From assembly GCA_029204225.1 (NCBI GenBank), contig CM055102.1, positions 7,218,994 through 7,282,993 on the forward strand: 64,000 bases of DNA, given 5' to 3'. Position 1 is the stretch's first letter. Each line of letters begins with the position of its first letter. The position numbers were made by a program, and so were the translations under genes. The stretch is from Diphasiastrum complanatum. Its lineage: Eukaryota > Streptophyta > Lycopodiopsida > Lycopodiales > Lycopodiaceae. Under the pieces are notes generated by a model. It made no database searches. It was not told the DNA's origin and worked only from the letters and a program-made list of their open reading frames with translations. Positions 25,101 through 34,897 of the stretch are shown here, in pieces.

Positions 25101-25227
25101 TACAGGAAAGTATCTATGTGATTGTAATGAAGCAACTGCTAGCAAGCATGCATCTGATATGAAGTTAGCTGCTGCAACTTGGAAACTTAGTGAAAAGCTA
25201 ATAGAGAAAATTGTTGAGGACAATTAG
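13584..25227 (+). CDS. Short-chain dehydrogenase/reductase, 3' half of gene (TIC32/retinol dehydrogenase-like), four exons
   Basis: Exons 13584-13662, 17011-17098, 17278-17321 and 25051-25227 join in frame through consensus AG acceptors and GT donors and end in TAG, giving 128 C-terminal residues of a family usually about 320 long. The first exon holds the catalytic YxxxK motif (AYGDSKLANIQFSKEL). The second has VTVNALHPGPIKT, the conserved LHPG block. The last has GAATICYAAAHPDLDGVTGK. Family knowledge: an NAD(P)-dependent oxidoreductase of the plant TIC32/RDH-like branch; the substrate cannot be told. The Rossmann TGxxxGxG exons are not in the window and would lie left of 13361. The last intron (17322-25050) contains a whole copia element. 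No stop or frameshift in the visible exons, so possibly functional. Confidence 0.85.
15600..15818 (-). repeat. Copia LTR fragment, inverted relative to Copia-B
   Basis: The reverse complement aligns with 11081-11330: TGTGAAATTCTAAAAG against TGAGAAATTGTAAAAG, then a shared CATCTATCTTGAG block, and shared text about 200 bases on. It is a lone LTR piece in the SDR intron with no coding sequence attached. Confidence 0.75.
16085..16403. repeat. Duplicated (GT)n-linked segment
   Basis: Two copies of about 110 bases (about 16163-16270 and 16295-16403) share GCTCATTAAAGCTAGATC and AATTCTCAAGGAGGTTA. Each is preceded by a GT tract (16102-16161 and 16271-16294). A tandem duplication including the microsatellite is the simplest reading. 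Confidence 0.85.
17011..17098 (+). CDS. SDR gene exon with LHPG block
   Basis: 88 bases, 29 codons plus one base. Begins DQGAYVTVNALHPGPIKT. Acceptor GAACAG, donor GTAAGT. Confidence 0.85.
17278..17321 (+). CDS. SDR gene small exon
   Basis: 44 bases: two complete the previous codon, then 14 codons TLALFSLCFKTISQ. Acceptor TTAAGCAG, donor GTAATA. The position matches the membrane-proximal helix region upstream of the QGAAT block in family members. Confidence 0.8.
18444..19178 (+). repeat. Copia-C 5' LTR
   Basis: 735 bases, TGTGAAG to CTTCACA. Contains a 60-base block (about 18713-18778, rich in ATGCA) that is absent from the 3' copy. Confidence 0.93.
19179..19190 (+). other. Copia-C primer binding site
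   Basis: TGGTATCAAAGC, one base different from the usual initiator-Met tRNA complement TGGTATCAGAGC, immediately after the LTR end CA. Confidence 0.88.
19976..20890 (+). pseudogene. Copia-C gag
   Basis: Begins MEHSERLTSSNYAMWKIKME, a near-typical gag start (a leading codon or two may be lost). The block ACTIAKEAW-type sequence appears as STCTIAKEAWDTLKTIYEIK. A frameshift at about 20370 after HQELAGL separates the C-terminal part (20440 onward). The zinc knuckle reads CFFYGKKRHYASNC: the second Cys of CCHC has become Tyr, which should abolish zinc binding. Leader 19191-19975 has no ORF of note. Confidence 0.88.
20891..22250 (+). pseudogene. Copia-C protease and integrase
   Basis: The protease active site WWIDSGASSHMSSS lies near 20890 with the catalytic Asp codon at 20899. 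The GAG-pre-integrase block LWHKRLGHPNFKAMQ begins after a stop near 21285. The integrase first Asp is in LVHSDVHFSS. After DDYTRYSS about 100 bases are missing, joining directly to KALRSDSGGEY, so the core is deleted between its first and second catalytic Asp. The AERKN-equivalent block reads GVTKRKYRTL. The C-terminal part contains KGIFVGYASTKKAYKVYLP. Confidence 0.88.
22300..23170 (+). pseudogene. Copia-C reverse transcriptase
   Basis: Starts around MWVEAMTQEFEALMSNNTWE and runs through CKWVFRIKYNHDGSI, EDTFAPVAKMVTIQILISLA, a frameshift, then [20 protein letters not shown] and [13 protein letters not shown]. The catalytic box YVDDIILCG is intact (YVDD codons 22879-22890) but in a different frame, preceded by a stop and followed by NNEK-stop. 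Ends with the block MENCNGIDTPMEH. Confidence 0.88.
23203..23844 (+). pseudogene. Copia-C RNase H
   Basis: 213-codon open stretch, the longest intact domain of the element. Visible: MTRPDLSFCVHKLSQHMQDP, ALIAFSDSDFAED-type Asp as LIAFSDSDFAED, SSYEAEYKSLTTTTKEVLWI (Glu) and SIIKNDNISAQALANNPVFY. The end reads CVADLLTKPLLKNVF and ALISKSMLIGT, with the purine tract and 3' LTR 15 bases later. Confidence 0.9.
23859..24528 (+). repeat. Copia-C 3' LTR
   Basis: 670 bases, preceded by AAAGAGGAG. Lacks about 60 bases and a 6-base GTCCAT-like unit present in the 5' LTR; otherwise similar throughout. Confidence 0.93.
25051..25227 (+). CDS. SDR gene terminal exon
   Basis: 59 codons including TAG. Begins GAATICYAAAHPDLDGVTGK, the conserved region near the SDR C-terminus, and ends KIVEDN. 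The acceptor is CTACATCAG. It stays fully open after the transposon-laden intron. Confidence 0.88.
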   Translation, partial: GAATICYAAAHPDLDGVTGKYLCDCNEATASKHASDMKLAAATWKLSEKLIEKIVEDN

Positions 25228-25478
25228 TCAAGCATGGTTCATGAAATATGTGTAAGCTAGTTCTCAACTTGTGTTATGTAATAAGATTTGCTCATTGGTA
25301 GCCCTCAAGAATCTTTCGTCAAAATAATTTTTTTTAAAAGTCTTATAGGCCTTTGGCCCATTTGTTCACTCATGAGTAGGAAAGGGAAGCTGACTTGGGT
25401 GAGCAAACCCAAGCACGTCCCTACACCAGTCAAAATAAGATGTTTATTTGATCATCTAATGTGGATGCTTTTTAGCTC

Positions 25479-25484
25479 AATAAA
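25479..25484 (+). promoter_or_regulatory. Possible polyadenylation signal of the SDR gene
   Basis: AATAAA, about 250 bases after the stop codon and before the next LTR begins at 25577. 25228-25576 is the presumed 3' UTR and shows no ORF of interest. Confidence 0.4.
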
Positions 25485-25576
25485 TGAATATTATAGAGAT
25501 GGTTATGCATAGCTAATTATCATGTTATGCCACAAACTTTTTAAAAGTAGAAATGCTAGTTTTGTATGTGATTTAT

Positions 25577-26250
25577 TGTTAAAATTACACAAGCTAGTTT
25601 GATATTTTCACTTGTAAATTGCATTGAGGCCCTGTTGTGGGATGTCACACGTGCCAAAAGCATATGATACTTTTTTCTAAGTCAAATCAATAACCTAGCT
25701 TTGGAATGGTACCTTTGGAATGATTCCAAAATGTGCATAGATAGGCTAGAGAGATTCTAGGAGCTAAAAATAGCAATTTTTACATTGTTTTAGATCTCAA
25801 GATCTTGACTCCCAATAGGGTGGATCTTATGACCTGATAGTTTAAACATTAGTTTTAGGTTATGAATGGATCAGAGGAAGCCCTAAATGCTCAGATCTGA
25901 GGCACTTACGTATAAATATGTGATGGATCATCCATCCAATAATGAGTAAAATCGAGATCTTCCTTCATGACTAGTTTTTGTCTATCATTTGAATGATAAT
26001 TGCTATTGGCATATGGTCTTTTGTAATTATTAGATGAGTTTGAAGGTAATGGTAACAATACACATGCAGCAGCAGGGAGTACTTTCACACGTGTGAGCCT
26101 CTTTGCATGATTTTGGAGCCAAATTGTGTTTTTCAAGCCAAGATAAGTTGGAAATCAATGTATTGGTTTGTAATCTAGCTATCAGATCTTGTTTGGATAT
26201 TATGTAGGTGCTTTCTCCATCATTTCTAGGATCAATTGGGTTTATTTTTC
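25577..26250 (+). repeat. Copia-D 5' LTR (Copia-I family, diverged)
   Basis: Starts TGTTAAAATTACAC and aligns with the Copia-I LTR through CACACGTGCCAAA, TTTGGAATGATTCC and GGATCATCCATCC, with the palindrome CACACGTGTG at 26086-26095. The end is near 26250, where a decayed PBS (TGGTA, then GAAATGAGCT) follows. Confidence 0.7.
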
Positions 26251-26744
26251 TGCATTTTCAAAATGGTAGAAATGAGCTATAATTCATGATAGAATCATGG
26301 ATTTTGATGCAATTCAAGCATTGGTTGCTATCTAGACACAATCTATGATTTGTACCTTCAATATTTGATCAATTTGAGTGAATAGGGATCTAATGGTTTT
26401 TGGTATACAGGGTTTTAGCTTCAAAATCTGAGTTGAGATCATCTCTTATCAATTGGATCAAATTAACAAGTATTTTGTGCTTTTTTCTTTTTGATGCTAC
26501 TCGATTTGTGGAGTCAATCACAAAGAATAGTTTTCAATCATTCGATAGGAAGGTAGATCATCATTATTGGTTCATTAAAAGTCAATTTTGGAGTCAACCC
26601 AAAGGTTTTGACAGATACTCATCATGGAATGCAATTCTAGCTAAGATTGTGTTCAATTTTTGCTTGTTTTGGAGAATAGTTTGGATTCATTATTGTATAG
26701 GGATTCAACCTAATCTTGTAGGGATGATTTGAAGAGGCATTTAT
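26251..26744 (+). other. Copia-D leader remnant
   Basis: AT-rich sequence after the Copia-D LTR with no gag recognisable. It is cut at 26744 by the Copia-E LTR. It resembles the Copia-I leader only in short stretches. Confidence 0.5.
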
Positions 26745-27468
26745 TGTGAAAATTCACATGTGTGGGAATGCCCTAATGTGTGATTATAATTTCCTAAGCT
26801 TTGTGTTTGCACTTTAGATCAACTATAGATTGAAATCCAACATCTATGTCAAATTCTAAGGCAAAGACACAAATCTACATGCATACATTAATCAACTAAG
26901 TTATTTCACACGTGTGGAAAGTACATATAAAAAAACTAAGTACAAAAAGTAGTTGCTCTAGGGTAGAGAGAGAAAGCAACAACAAGGCCTCTATTAGAGA
27001 GAGAAACTGAAATAGTCACAAATTGTCAAATCTCCATTAACTCTCAAAAACTCAATACAAAAGTGAAGTGAATCAATGTACATGTAGTATCTTGAGGTAG
27101 TCCATACTCAGTTCCTATTGCACCCCTTTTCTAGCACCTCTTACATCCTACTGGATGAGAGACTCAACATCCCTTCAATTTGATTGGACCCTTCTAATGA
27201 AAATCTCACTTATGATTGGACCCCTGACTCTTCACCAACACATTGACTTTGGTCACTTATCAAATCTAGATATGACACTTGTAGAGAGCCTAACTAGCTC
27301 GAGCTACATCATAATTGACTTTTGGCCTAATGATGATAAAACATGTGTACTTGACTATTTGACCTCTATAGCCAAAAATGGCCTATTAACTGCCTACACC
27401 AAGATGCTTGATGAACAAACTTTCTCAAACCCCTAAAGTCAAGATAGATATCTTTTTTACTTTTCACA
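26745..27468 (-). repeat. Copia-E 3' LTR
   Basis: 724 bases with perfect terminal inverted ends TGTGAAAA and TTTTCACA. Contains CACACGTGTG at 26907-26916. The left flank is TTATT; the partner target duplication cannot be checked because the 5' LTR is lost. Confidence 0.88.
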
Positions 27469-27488
27469 CTCCTAAAAAGTTATCTATT

Positions 27489-28223
27489 CTAGAAAAGCAT
27501 GGATCTTGGATTCAATCCAAGATTAGATCTATGTTTGATGAAAGAACTCTTGAGTAGTGGCTTGGTGAGTAGATCAGCAACACATAAAGATGAATCAATA
27601 TGCTCCAAGTGGATCTCTCCTCCAATAAGCTTTTCTCTCACAAAGTGATGTGCAACTTCGATATGCTTGCTCCTTGCATGAAAAATTGGATTGTTGGCAA
27701 GGGCTTGGGCTGAAATGTTGTCACAATAGATCAATGGTAGATCATCCACCTTGATGCACTTTAGCTCCAATAAAATCCTCTTGATCCAAAGCACGTCTTT
27801 TGTTGTTGTAGTGAGTGCTTTATACTCGGCCTCACATGAAGAAAGAGAGATAGTATCTTGATTTTTGAAAAGCCAAGATATGATATTTCCTCCAAAAAAT
27901 ATAGTATATGCACTTGTGTATTTTTTATCCACCTTGTCACTAGCAAAATCCAAATCCGAGTAGCCAATAAGGGATAGATCTTTACCTTTATAAAGCAAAC
28001 CATAATTATGAGATGAAGATATGTACCTAAGCACTCTCTTGGCCATCTTCCAATGATGGATCTTTGGATCTTCAATAAATTGACTCAACTTGTGCACACA
28101 ATAGCTCAACTTGGGCCTAGTAATGGTAAGCCATATCAAGGAGCCGATAAGACTCCTAAAACAGGTGATGTCCTTGAAGGATCTGTCATTTCCCTTATTG
28201 GGATCTTTTACAATATGCTCCAT
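27489..28223 (-). pseudogene. Copia-E RNase H with RT C-terminus
   Basis: 244 open codons: MEHIVKDPNKGNDRSFKDIT, TRPKLSYCVHKLSQFIEDPK, SLIGYSDLDFASDKVDKKYT (Asp), SSCEAEYKALTTTTKDVLWI (Glu), YCDNISAQALANNPIFHARS (Asp) and a C-terminal CVADLLTKPLLKSSF. All catalytic acidic residues of RNase H are present. It is the best preserved RNase H in the window together with Copia-C and Copia-H. Confidence 0.9.
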
Positions 28224-28230
28224 AGGAGCA

Positions 28231-28840
28231 TCAATGCTTCTTACAACTTTCCATATGAAACTTTTTCAACATAGAAAGAGCATATCTAGATTGACATATA
28301 AAAGCATAATCATCATGAAAATCAATCTCTAGGCCTAAAATATAGTGGATCTCTCCTAGATCTTGCATTTTAAACTCACCTCCAAGTGCTAATTTATTTT
28401 CTTCAACTAATTTGATGCAACTTCCACAAAGGATAATGTCATCTACATAGATAAGAATAATGAGAATATCACTAGCAACAAATTTTAGATACATGGAAGG
28501 ATCATACTCACTTAGGATAAATCCTAGTGAGATAAAAATAGTTGAGTCTAGCATACCATGATCTTGGTGCTTGCTTGAGTCCATAAAGACTTTTGAATAG
28601 CAATTTTGATTCATCCTTGATGAATCCTTGAGGTTGTTCCATATAGATTTCTTCTTCAAGATATCCATTGATAAATGCATTGGAAACATCCAATTGGAAC
28701 ACCTTCCATTATAGATATGATGACTCTTATTGTCACCATATTTGCAATGGCTGAAAAGGTCTCTTCAGATCTCTCTCTCAAGGATCTTTTTGGTGAAAAC
28801 ATTCGAGGAGACTCCTTCTCAAATCTCGACCCTATCACAT
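28231..28840 (-). pseudogene. Copia-E reverse transcriptase (partial)
   Basis: Contains [35 protein letters not shown], and the catalytic box LIYVDDIILCG with YVDD encoded at 28438-28449, then GEIHYILGLEIDFHDDYAF. The N-terminal RT region (usual WVFRIKY blocks) is deleted or scrambled between 28840 and 28950, and three frames are used. Confidence 0.87.
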
Positions 28841-28951
28841 CATGATTGTCTTCAGTATTGATAATAGGTTATGCATCTTGAGATGCCTTGATCTCGGCCC
28901 CTTACAAGTTTGAATATTGATCTTCATGAAAAGTGACATCTCTACTCTCAA

Positions 28952-29960
28952 TCACCCTTGAGGTAGAGAGTATAGAGACTCTATAGGCCTTCTTGGTGGG
29001 TGAGTATCCAACCATGATCCCTTTTCTTGAGCATGTATCATCTTTATTCCTTGTTTCCAAGGGAATATTGCAAAGAAAATACTCCCAAAGACTCTAAGGT
29101 GATCAACCTTAGGCTTCTTCTTGAATAAAATCTCATATGGCGTCTTCCCTCCAAGAGCAAGATGTGGGAGCCTATTGCAAAGATAATTTTCACAATTGAT
29201 AGCCTCTCCCAAAAAATCTTTAGGCAAAGATGCTTCAATCCTTATGGATTTGGCACACTCACATAAGGATCTATTCTTCCTCTCAGCCACCCCATTTTGA
29301 TAAGGTGAATAAGCACAAGAGAACTCCCATTTGATGCCTTCTTAAGAGCTCACAATAGTCATGGAATTTGTTGGAGATGTACTCTCCTCCTCCATCACTC
29401 CTCAAAGCTTTGATCTTCAAAGAGAATTGCTTCTCAACATATGCTTTGAATATGAGGAAATAATCATACACCATGGATTTTGAAGAAAGAAGATATAACC
29501 ATGTGTATCTTGTGAAATCATCAATAAAAGTCACAAAGCAAGTGGCTCCTCCCTTGCTTTTGCTTGATGAAAAGTGCACATCCGAGTGTATCAACTCCAA
29601 AGGATGTGTGCTCTTGATGGTAGATCTTGGATATGGCTACTTGTGTGATTTTGCAATAGCACAAGCCTCACATGGCTTGATCTCCTTGGAAAGTGTCTTT
29701 GGCAAGCCAATAACCTTGGCTTCTTTGATCATAGAAAGCATGGATTTGTAATTGGGATGTCCCAATCTCCTATGCCATAACTCCTCCTTGGAGAGCCTGG
29801 TCACATAAGCATTATCACAAGAATTTGCACTTTTCTTGGATCCAATTTCTATATGCCAGGCCACTATCAAGAAGTTGCAAACACTTATAAGGTTCTTTGT
29901 AAGCTTAGGAACAAAAAGAACCTTTTTGAGAGAGAGAACTTTAGAAAATGCAATTTTCAA
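28952..29960 (-). pseudogene. Copia-E integrase
   Basis: GAG-pre-integrase LWHRRLGHPNYKSMLSMIKE with PCEACAIAKSHK (zinc ligands), then the core with MELIHSDVHFSSSKSKGG (first Asp), IDDFTRYTWLYLLSSKS, IKALRSDGGGEYISNKF (second Asp), a frameshift near 29340, and AERKNRSLCECAKSIRIEAS (catalytic Glu block). The tail has PYEILFKKKPKVDHLRVFGS. All three catalytic positions are visible but not in one frame. Confidence 0.88.
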
Positions 29961-29971
29961 GGGAATACTCC

Positions 29972-30830
29972 CTATTCCTTCAATTTTGTACTCTTGATCA
30001 TTTGCAGTGTATATGGACTTATGAATCCTTCATAAGGCATGATAGATGAGAAGGAATCCTTGGAGCTACACATATGAGATGATGCTCCACTATCAATATA
30101 CCAAGGGCCATCCTTCTTGAAGGGTGAAGAGGAGAAGCTTGAAACCATAAGAGAGCCTTCTCCATCACTTGCAATAGATTCTTCTTTCTCATTAGAGATG
30201 TTGGCTTGCTTAAATTGGTCCTTCTTCTTGAAACAATTTGTGGCATAGGGGCCTTTCTTGCCACAAAAGAAGCATTTAATATTCTTCTTCTTCATCTTAG
30301 CAGTAGAAGCTTGAGAGGAATCATCCTCCTCTCCATCTTGGACTTTGTCTTTTGCTTTGTCTTTAGAAAAATGTTGGTGTTGCTTTTTGCTCCCCCCTTT
30401 GTGCTTGTCTTTGACAAATAGTGCTTTGCCATCGCCATCATGATTGAAAAATAATTTGTCCTTCCTCATAAGCTTGTTCCCATGCATTGATTCTTCAGCT
30501 ATAAGAACTCCTTGCAAGGCCTCTAGGCTTGGTAAATCCTCTTTGATAGCATAGGATTTGACAAAATTTTCATATTCATCTCTCAAGCCATTGAGAATGA
30601 CTTGGACTACCTCACTTTGATTGATAGAATCTCCAATACACTCCCTATGAATGTCTTTGACTCTCAATACATAATTAATAGCACTCTCATCACTCTTTTA
30701 ACAACAATGAAATATTTGATTTTAAAGGTGAGGAGCCTAGAGGTATTCTTGGCCTCATAGATAGCTTTGAGTGCATCCCAAACTTCCTTGGCTGAGGTAC
30801 AAGCACCAATCACAACTCAACTTGTGTGCT
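29972..30830 (-). pseudogene. Copia-E gag (C-terminal) and protease
   Basis: Gag begins in the middle at CTSAKEVWDALKAIYEAKNT near 30820, with a stop at about 30700. The zinc knuckle reads CFFCGKKGPYATNC: the His of CCHC is Pro. The protease active site WYIDSGASSHMCSSK lies near 30085. A lysine-rich linker precedes the knuckle. Confidence 0.87.
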
Positions 30831-30975
30831 CATTGGGCCACAGGCTTATACATGCAGGATGCCATGCCCTCGCAACACCTTTTATTAGCCAATATTAATT
30901 ATTAAAACATGCTGTGAATACCCCCAACAGGACTCACGGCCTGAAGTAGTGCTGGTCCCTCGGCACTTTGCCGGT

Positions 30976-32219
30976 TTAGTACAAGGATTTCTTGGCCTGT
31001 CTCTGGTGGATCAGGTAGTCCGTAACATCTTCCATAAAAGTGATGTGATCAATACTCTTCAAGTCCTGTGGGATCGGGGCAATTGATGTAGTGACTGGCA
31101 AATGTGGAGAGAGCCCTTTTGGCATCTACATTCGTAGTCCACCCATATTCGGATTTGATGATTGGCCAATTGAAATTGTGCAGTGTGATCTGGTCCAGAG
31201 GAGTGCCACATTTCGCCCATTTGGATCTTCTTGGACATGGCAGAAAATGCGCATTCACCCGTAACTGTTGCGGACTCGTCACGTAAGCCCTGATGGCCGC
31301 AGGGTCTCTCTCAAATAACTATTGTCGCAGGGTACTACATTTGGCAACGAGTAATACATAGCTGCGAGCAGACCTCACCAAGCTGCAACAAGAGCTGATT
31401 TTGGCTCAGTTTGCTGGCCGTTGTGTTAATAACTACAGGTTGGGAGGAGGTAGATGCTTGAGATGGCAGATAAAGGTTAGTATGTGGTACAAGAGTAGAC
31501 AGGAGGGATGAGTGTTGGAAGCCATGCACTTTCGTCTCAAGAAGTGCACAGGCAAAGTTACACAGCAGGGGGGCTGCTGCGATTCGCTCACGGTTGTTGG
31601 GTTTGATGGAGTTGGTTAGTTCTCGAATAAGGAAGCTATGCCAATCGTATGGCACAACGGAGGGGTTAGGAAATTCCAAAAAGGATTCCACTATCTGACT
31701 CAGCAATGTAGACTGGATTCTGTCCTTGCGAAATGTTGAAATAACCAGAAAGTTATTCAACAGATGCGTAGCAGCCTGAATGACGGGTTCCGTGATAGCT
31801 TCTATCAGGTAACCATTGTTAGTCTGGATGGGAATTTCTGGTGTGGTTTGGGTGACGAATGGTTTGATCAGAGCTTTGGTGTTACGATGGGAGATGGGTT
31901 GACGATCACCGGACATAATGCCAACGGTGACTATTGAGTCGGCGTTAATCCTGACCTTGTACGTGGTACCTTGGTACAAGAAGTGGAAATGAGCCTTGAC
32001 CTCATCCCAGGTGGCGTAAGCGTGAAGGGCGAGGCCCATGTTAATCTCATAATGGAACAACATCGGGTAAAGACCCATTGCTTCAAGGAGTGGGCCGACT
32101 ATCTGCAGCCATGGTTGGATCAGACTGTCAGCGGGTAAAGGCCAAATCTGCATGGCCTCAGGGATGTCACGGATGAATACATGTTTGGCGCCAGAGTCTT
32201 CAGAGGATGATGAGGCCAT
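30976..32219 (-). pseudogene. Unassigned ORF of about 410 residues downstream of gypsy integrase
   Basis: Opens with MASSSSEDSGAKHVFIRDIP at 32219 and runs 294 codons to 31335. After a stop and frame change it continues as FERDPAAIRAYVTSPQQLRV and WAKCGTPLDQITLHNFNWP (31049-31315). A second shift near 31050 gives DHITFMEDVTDYLIHQRQAK, ending at TAA (30976-30978). Composition and length look like real protein, not chance. I do not recognise a catalytic motif. The alternation of a YPMLFHYEINMGLALHAYAT region with a helical part (DWHSFLIRELTNSIKP) recalls in outline the extra ORFs of Athila/Ogre-type gypsy elements; that is a hypothesis. It lies about 1.1 kb after the Gypsy-B integrase on the same strand. 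Confidence 0.55.
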
Positions 32220-33323
32220 GTTAGCAATGATGATTAGTGGTTAAAAAAGTCGGAAAAGCAGAAAAAACAATGGAAAATGGAAAAAGATGTGGAAACAGTA
32301 GAAAACTGAGAATAATGAGTGTTGTATGACAATGATTGTAGTTCAGAGCATAGATCAGTGCTTAATATGAGCAAATGATAGCTGGTAGGAAGTTTGGTCG
32401 AAAACAGAAAACTTGGTATTTTCAGTGGAAATTTCGGCAGAGCTTTGCTAGCAAAGGTGACAAATGACTCGAATTCAGCCCTTATATAGCAAAATTTAGA
32501 GTGCGTATCAGGTGGAATCCACTTTTCCTTGTTCAGTTCTACCCAAATTTTGGCAGACACCTTCTTCACAAAATTCTAAGACCTTAGGGAAGTCTGCGAG
32601 AGTTCAGAAGGTGATTTGACTGCTATGCGAAGGTTTTGTGAGGGTTCAAGCTGTCTACGAGGTTCAACTCTCGCAGGAAGTCATCTCTCGCACAACTTGT
32701 TCCAGTGAGTGGATTTTCAAGATCAGACCATGTAGGCAGGCTAATTTCACTACTCTGATTCCATTTAGGTACGTTGTGAGTTTTGGTAAGATGATCTTGA
32801 TGCTCTGCGAGGGTTCTGAAAATTTTGCTTCTGGGAACTCTCGCATACACTAAAAAATGATGATTCCTCCAACAGGAAATCTTGCAGAGATTTTCATGGA
32901 TGCATCTAGGTTAGATCTGGTGATTGTCCAATTTTCAAGAGCTATCTCCAAGGGGATCTCAAAAAATCATGAAAAAAGTGCTCTTTCAGAGTGTTTTTTG
33001 ACGAGATCTTGAGATTTCTGATTTTTTAACTTTTTGTAAACTGGTAATCAGCTTCATCCAGGCTTGATCTGATTGTTGGTAGTTATCTGAAAGTTCTGAT
33101 GGATTCTTGGTAGTAGATCCATCAGTCAATCTGATGATCTGCTTCTTTTTTTATCCTATCAGGATCTGGATCCTCCTTGGATTCTGATGGATTTTCCCGA
33201 TCTTGCCAGATCTGGCTGAATCTTGATGGATTTAGCTTGATTTGGCTTGATCTCCTTAGACCTAGCGGTGATGGCTAAGCAAATTAGCCTTTTGTAATGT
33301 GCCACCCCCAATCTAGATCTGTC
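32220..33323 (-). other. Spacer between Gypsy-B integrase and the unassigned ORF
   Basis: No LTR pair or PBS found. 32580-32850 contains repeated short motifs of the form CTGCGAGGGTTC and CTCTCGCA in both orientations. 33050-33260 is rich in GATCTGAT-like words. Short ORFs here (for example 32234-32569) show no family motif. Confidence 0.5.
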
Positions 33324-34480
33324 TCACTGTGGTGGCCAGTACTTGTGCAACCGGCTACCGTTGATGGGTGTGTCGAATGGCGTCCCATCTAGCTTGTCTA
33401 AGTTCACGGCTCCATGATTAAGAATTTCCTTGATCCTATAAGGACCTTCGCCCATGAATTTTAACTTCCCCTTGATCGCCTTGGTTTTATACATCAAGAC
33501 CAGATCTCCTGAACGAAGATCCTTTTTTTGTAATCTGTGATCATGCCAAGCTTCGCGTCTTTCCTTTTCAGCTGCCAGTGCATGCACAGCTAGTAAGCGT
33601 GTTTCACAGAGTTTATGCAGAGCTTCGTGGAGTAGCTGTAGAGATTTGGACTCATTAAGACGTTGCGCGGTGGCAATCCTTAATGAAGGAACTAAAAACT
33701 CTACTGACATCACAACATCCTGACCATATACCAATTGGAAGGGTGTTTGATCAGTGCTCCCTTTATATGCTGTCCTGAATGCCCACAATGCAGCATGCAA
33801 CTTGTGTTCCCAATCTGATCTGCTAGCTTCAACTGTTTTCATGAGCACACTACACAGGATCTTATTAGATGATTCTGCTTGCCCATTACCCCGAGGATAA
33901 TAAGGCGTACTGGTTCTGTGGATCATGAAGAATTCTTCCAATAGGACCTTGATGGTCTCGTTGATGAAATGGCTTCCGCGATCGTTGACTAGTTCCACCG
34001 GGCATCCGAAGTGCACAATGATATTTTCATAAAGGAACTTGGCAGTTGTCCTAGCATCAATTACTCTTACTGACTTGGCTTCGACCCATTTGGTGAGGTT
34101 GTTTGTGGCTACGATTATGTATCAAGCCTGGGAACTCCTTGCTGCAGAGTGAATTGGACTGATATAATCCAATCCCCATTTTTTGAATGGTGCTTGGGCT
34201 AAGACTGGATGTAGTAGATCATAATTCAATCTCGTTGGTCTTCTTGCCCTTTGGCACACATCGCACTTTTTCAAGTATTCCTCCGTATTCTTATGAATGG
34301 ATGGCCACCAACATCCTGATTGCAGGTTCTTGGGAACTGTAATGTTAGATGCAAAATGACCCCCACCCATGCTCTCATGTGAAAGCGAAAGGATCTAGGT
34401 GGTCTCATGAGGAAGAATACACCACCGAAGAATTCCATCTTGACCTCTTCGATACAACTGGCCGGCAATCAGCTGATAAG
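33324..34480 (-). pseudogene. Gypsy-B integrase
   Basis: Zinc-binding HHCC region with CDVCQRARRPTRLN at the Cys pair (34122-34370 frame). The core has all three acidic residues: KKWGLDYISPIH (Asp), LVNDRGSHFINE (Asp) and GNGQAESSNKILCSV (Glu). A single TGA near 34122 splits the frame after SSQA; the following NNLTKWVEAKSV is conserved. The C-terminal GPY-type module reads KFMGEGPYRIKEILNHGAVN and the protein ends SRLHKYWPPQ. It is close to intact apart from the stop. Confidence 0.9.
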
Positions 34481-34612
34481 GTCTAGCCTTCAAGATCAAT
34501 TTCCGCTGTTCTGCCTTTGGTAGTGATTTGTCTGGTTGGCCACGCATTAGATATTCAACAATGTCGACAGCCCATTCTGGTTTTGTGTCCGCGTAAAATA
34601 AGGCAGCATCTG

Positions 34613-34897
34613 CTAACTCATCGTCGGGTTGGGTGACAATCTCTTTCCCTTGATTCGTGACACATGATCTACCATGTAGTGTTGTTTTCCCTTGCGAACT
34701 ACTATCTGAAAATCAAATTCCAACAACAGAAGGAGCCATTTGGTGATTCTCCTGGTGTTGCAAGTTTTATTAACGAGATATAGCAAGGGTTGATGGTCTG
34801 TATAAAAAGCAAAATGTGTGGCCATCAAATAGTGTCGAAACTTATTAACCGCATAGATCATTGTCAATGCTTCCCGCTCTGTGGTTGAATAGTTCAT
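34613..34897 (-). pseudogene. Gypsy-B RNase H (N-terminal part deleted)
   Basis: Contains NYSTTEREALTMIYAVNKFR (Glu), FAFYTDHQPLLYLVNKT (Asp) and KGKQHYMVDHVSR (last Asp). Compared with Gypsy-A, the stretch from the first catalytic Asp (HTDVSKYAIG) to the NYSTTER block is missing: FHVPK joins almost directly to NYSTTER. The domain must be inactive. Confidence 0.88.

Larger units (their letters stand above)
26745..30835 (-). mobile_element. Copia-E: Ty1/copia element lacking its 5' end
   Basis: Minus-strand element: gag from about 30830, then protease, integrase, RT, RNase H, purine tract (TTTTTAGGAG on the minus strand) and 3' LTR 26745-27468. The 5' LTR, PBS and gag N-terminus are missing; coding sequence stops abruptly near 30835 against unrelated sequence. 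Same lineage as Copia-C and Copia-B by protein similarity. Several frameshifts in pol. Confidence 0.9.

Noticed and set aside
30976-32219. Reading the 294-codon ORF as gag of Gypsy-B
   Set aside because: It lies after the integrase on the same strand, lacks a zinc knuckle and does not resemble the gags of Gypsy-A or Gypsy-C.
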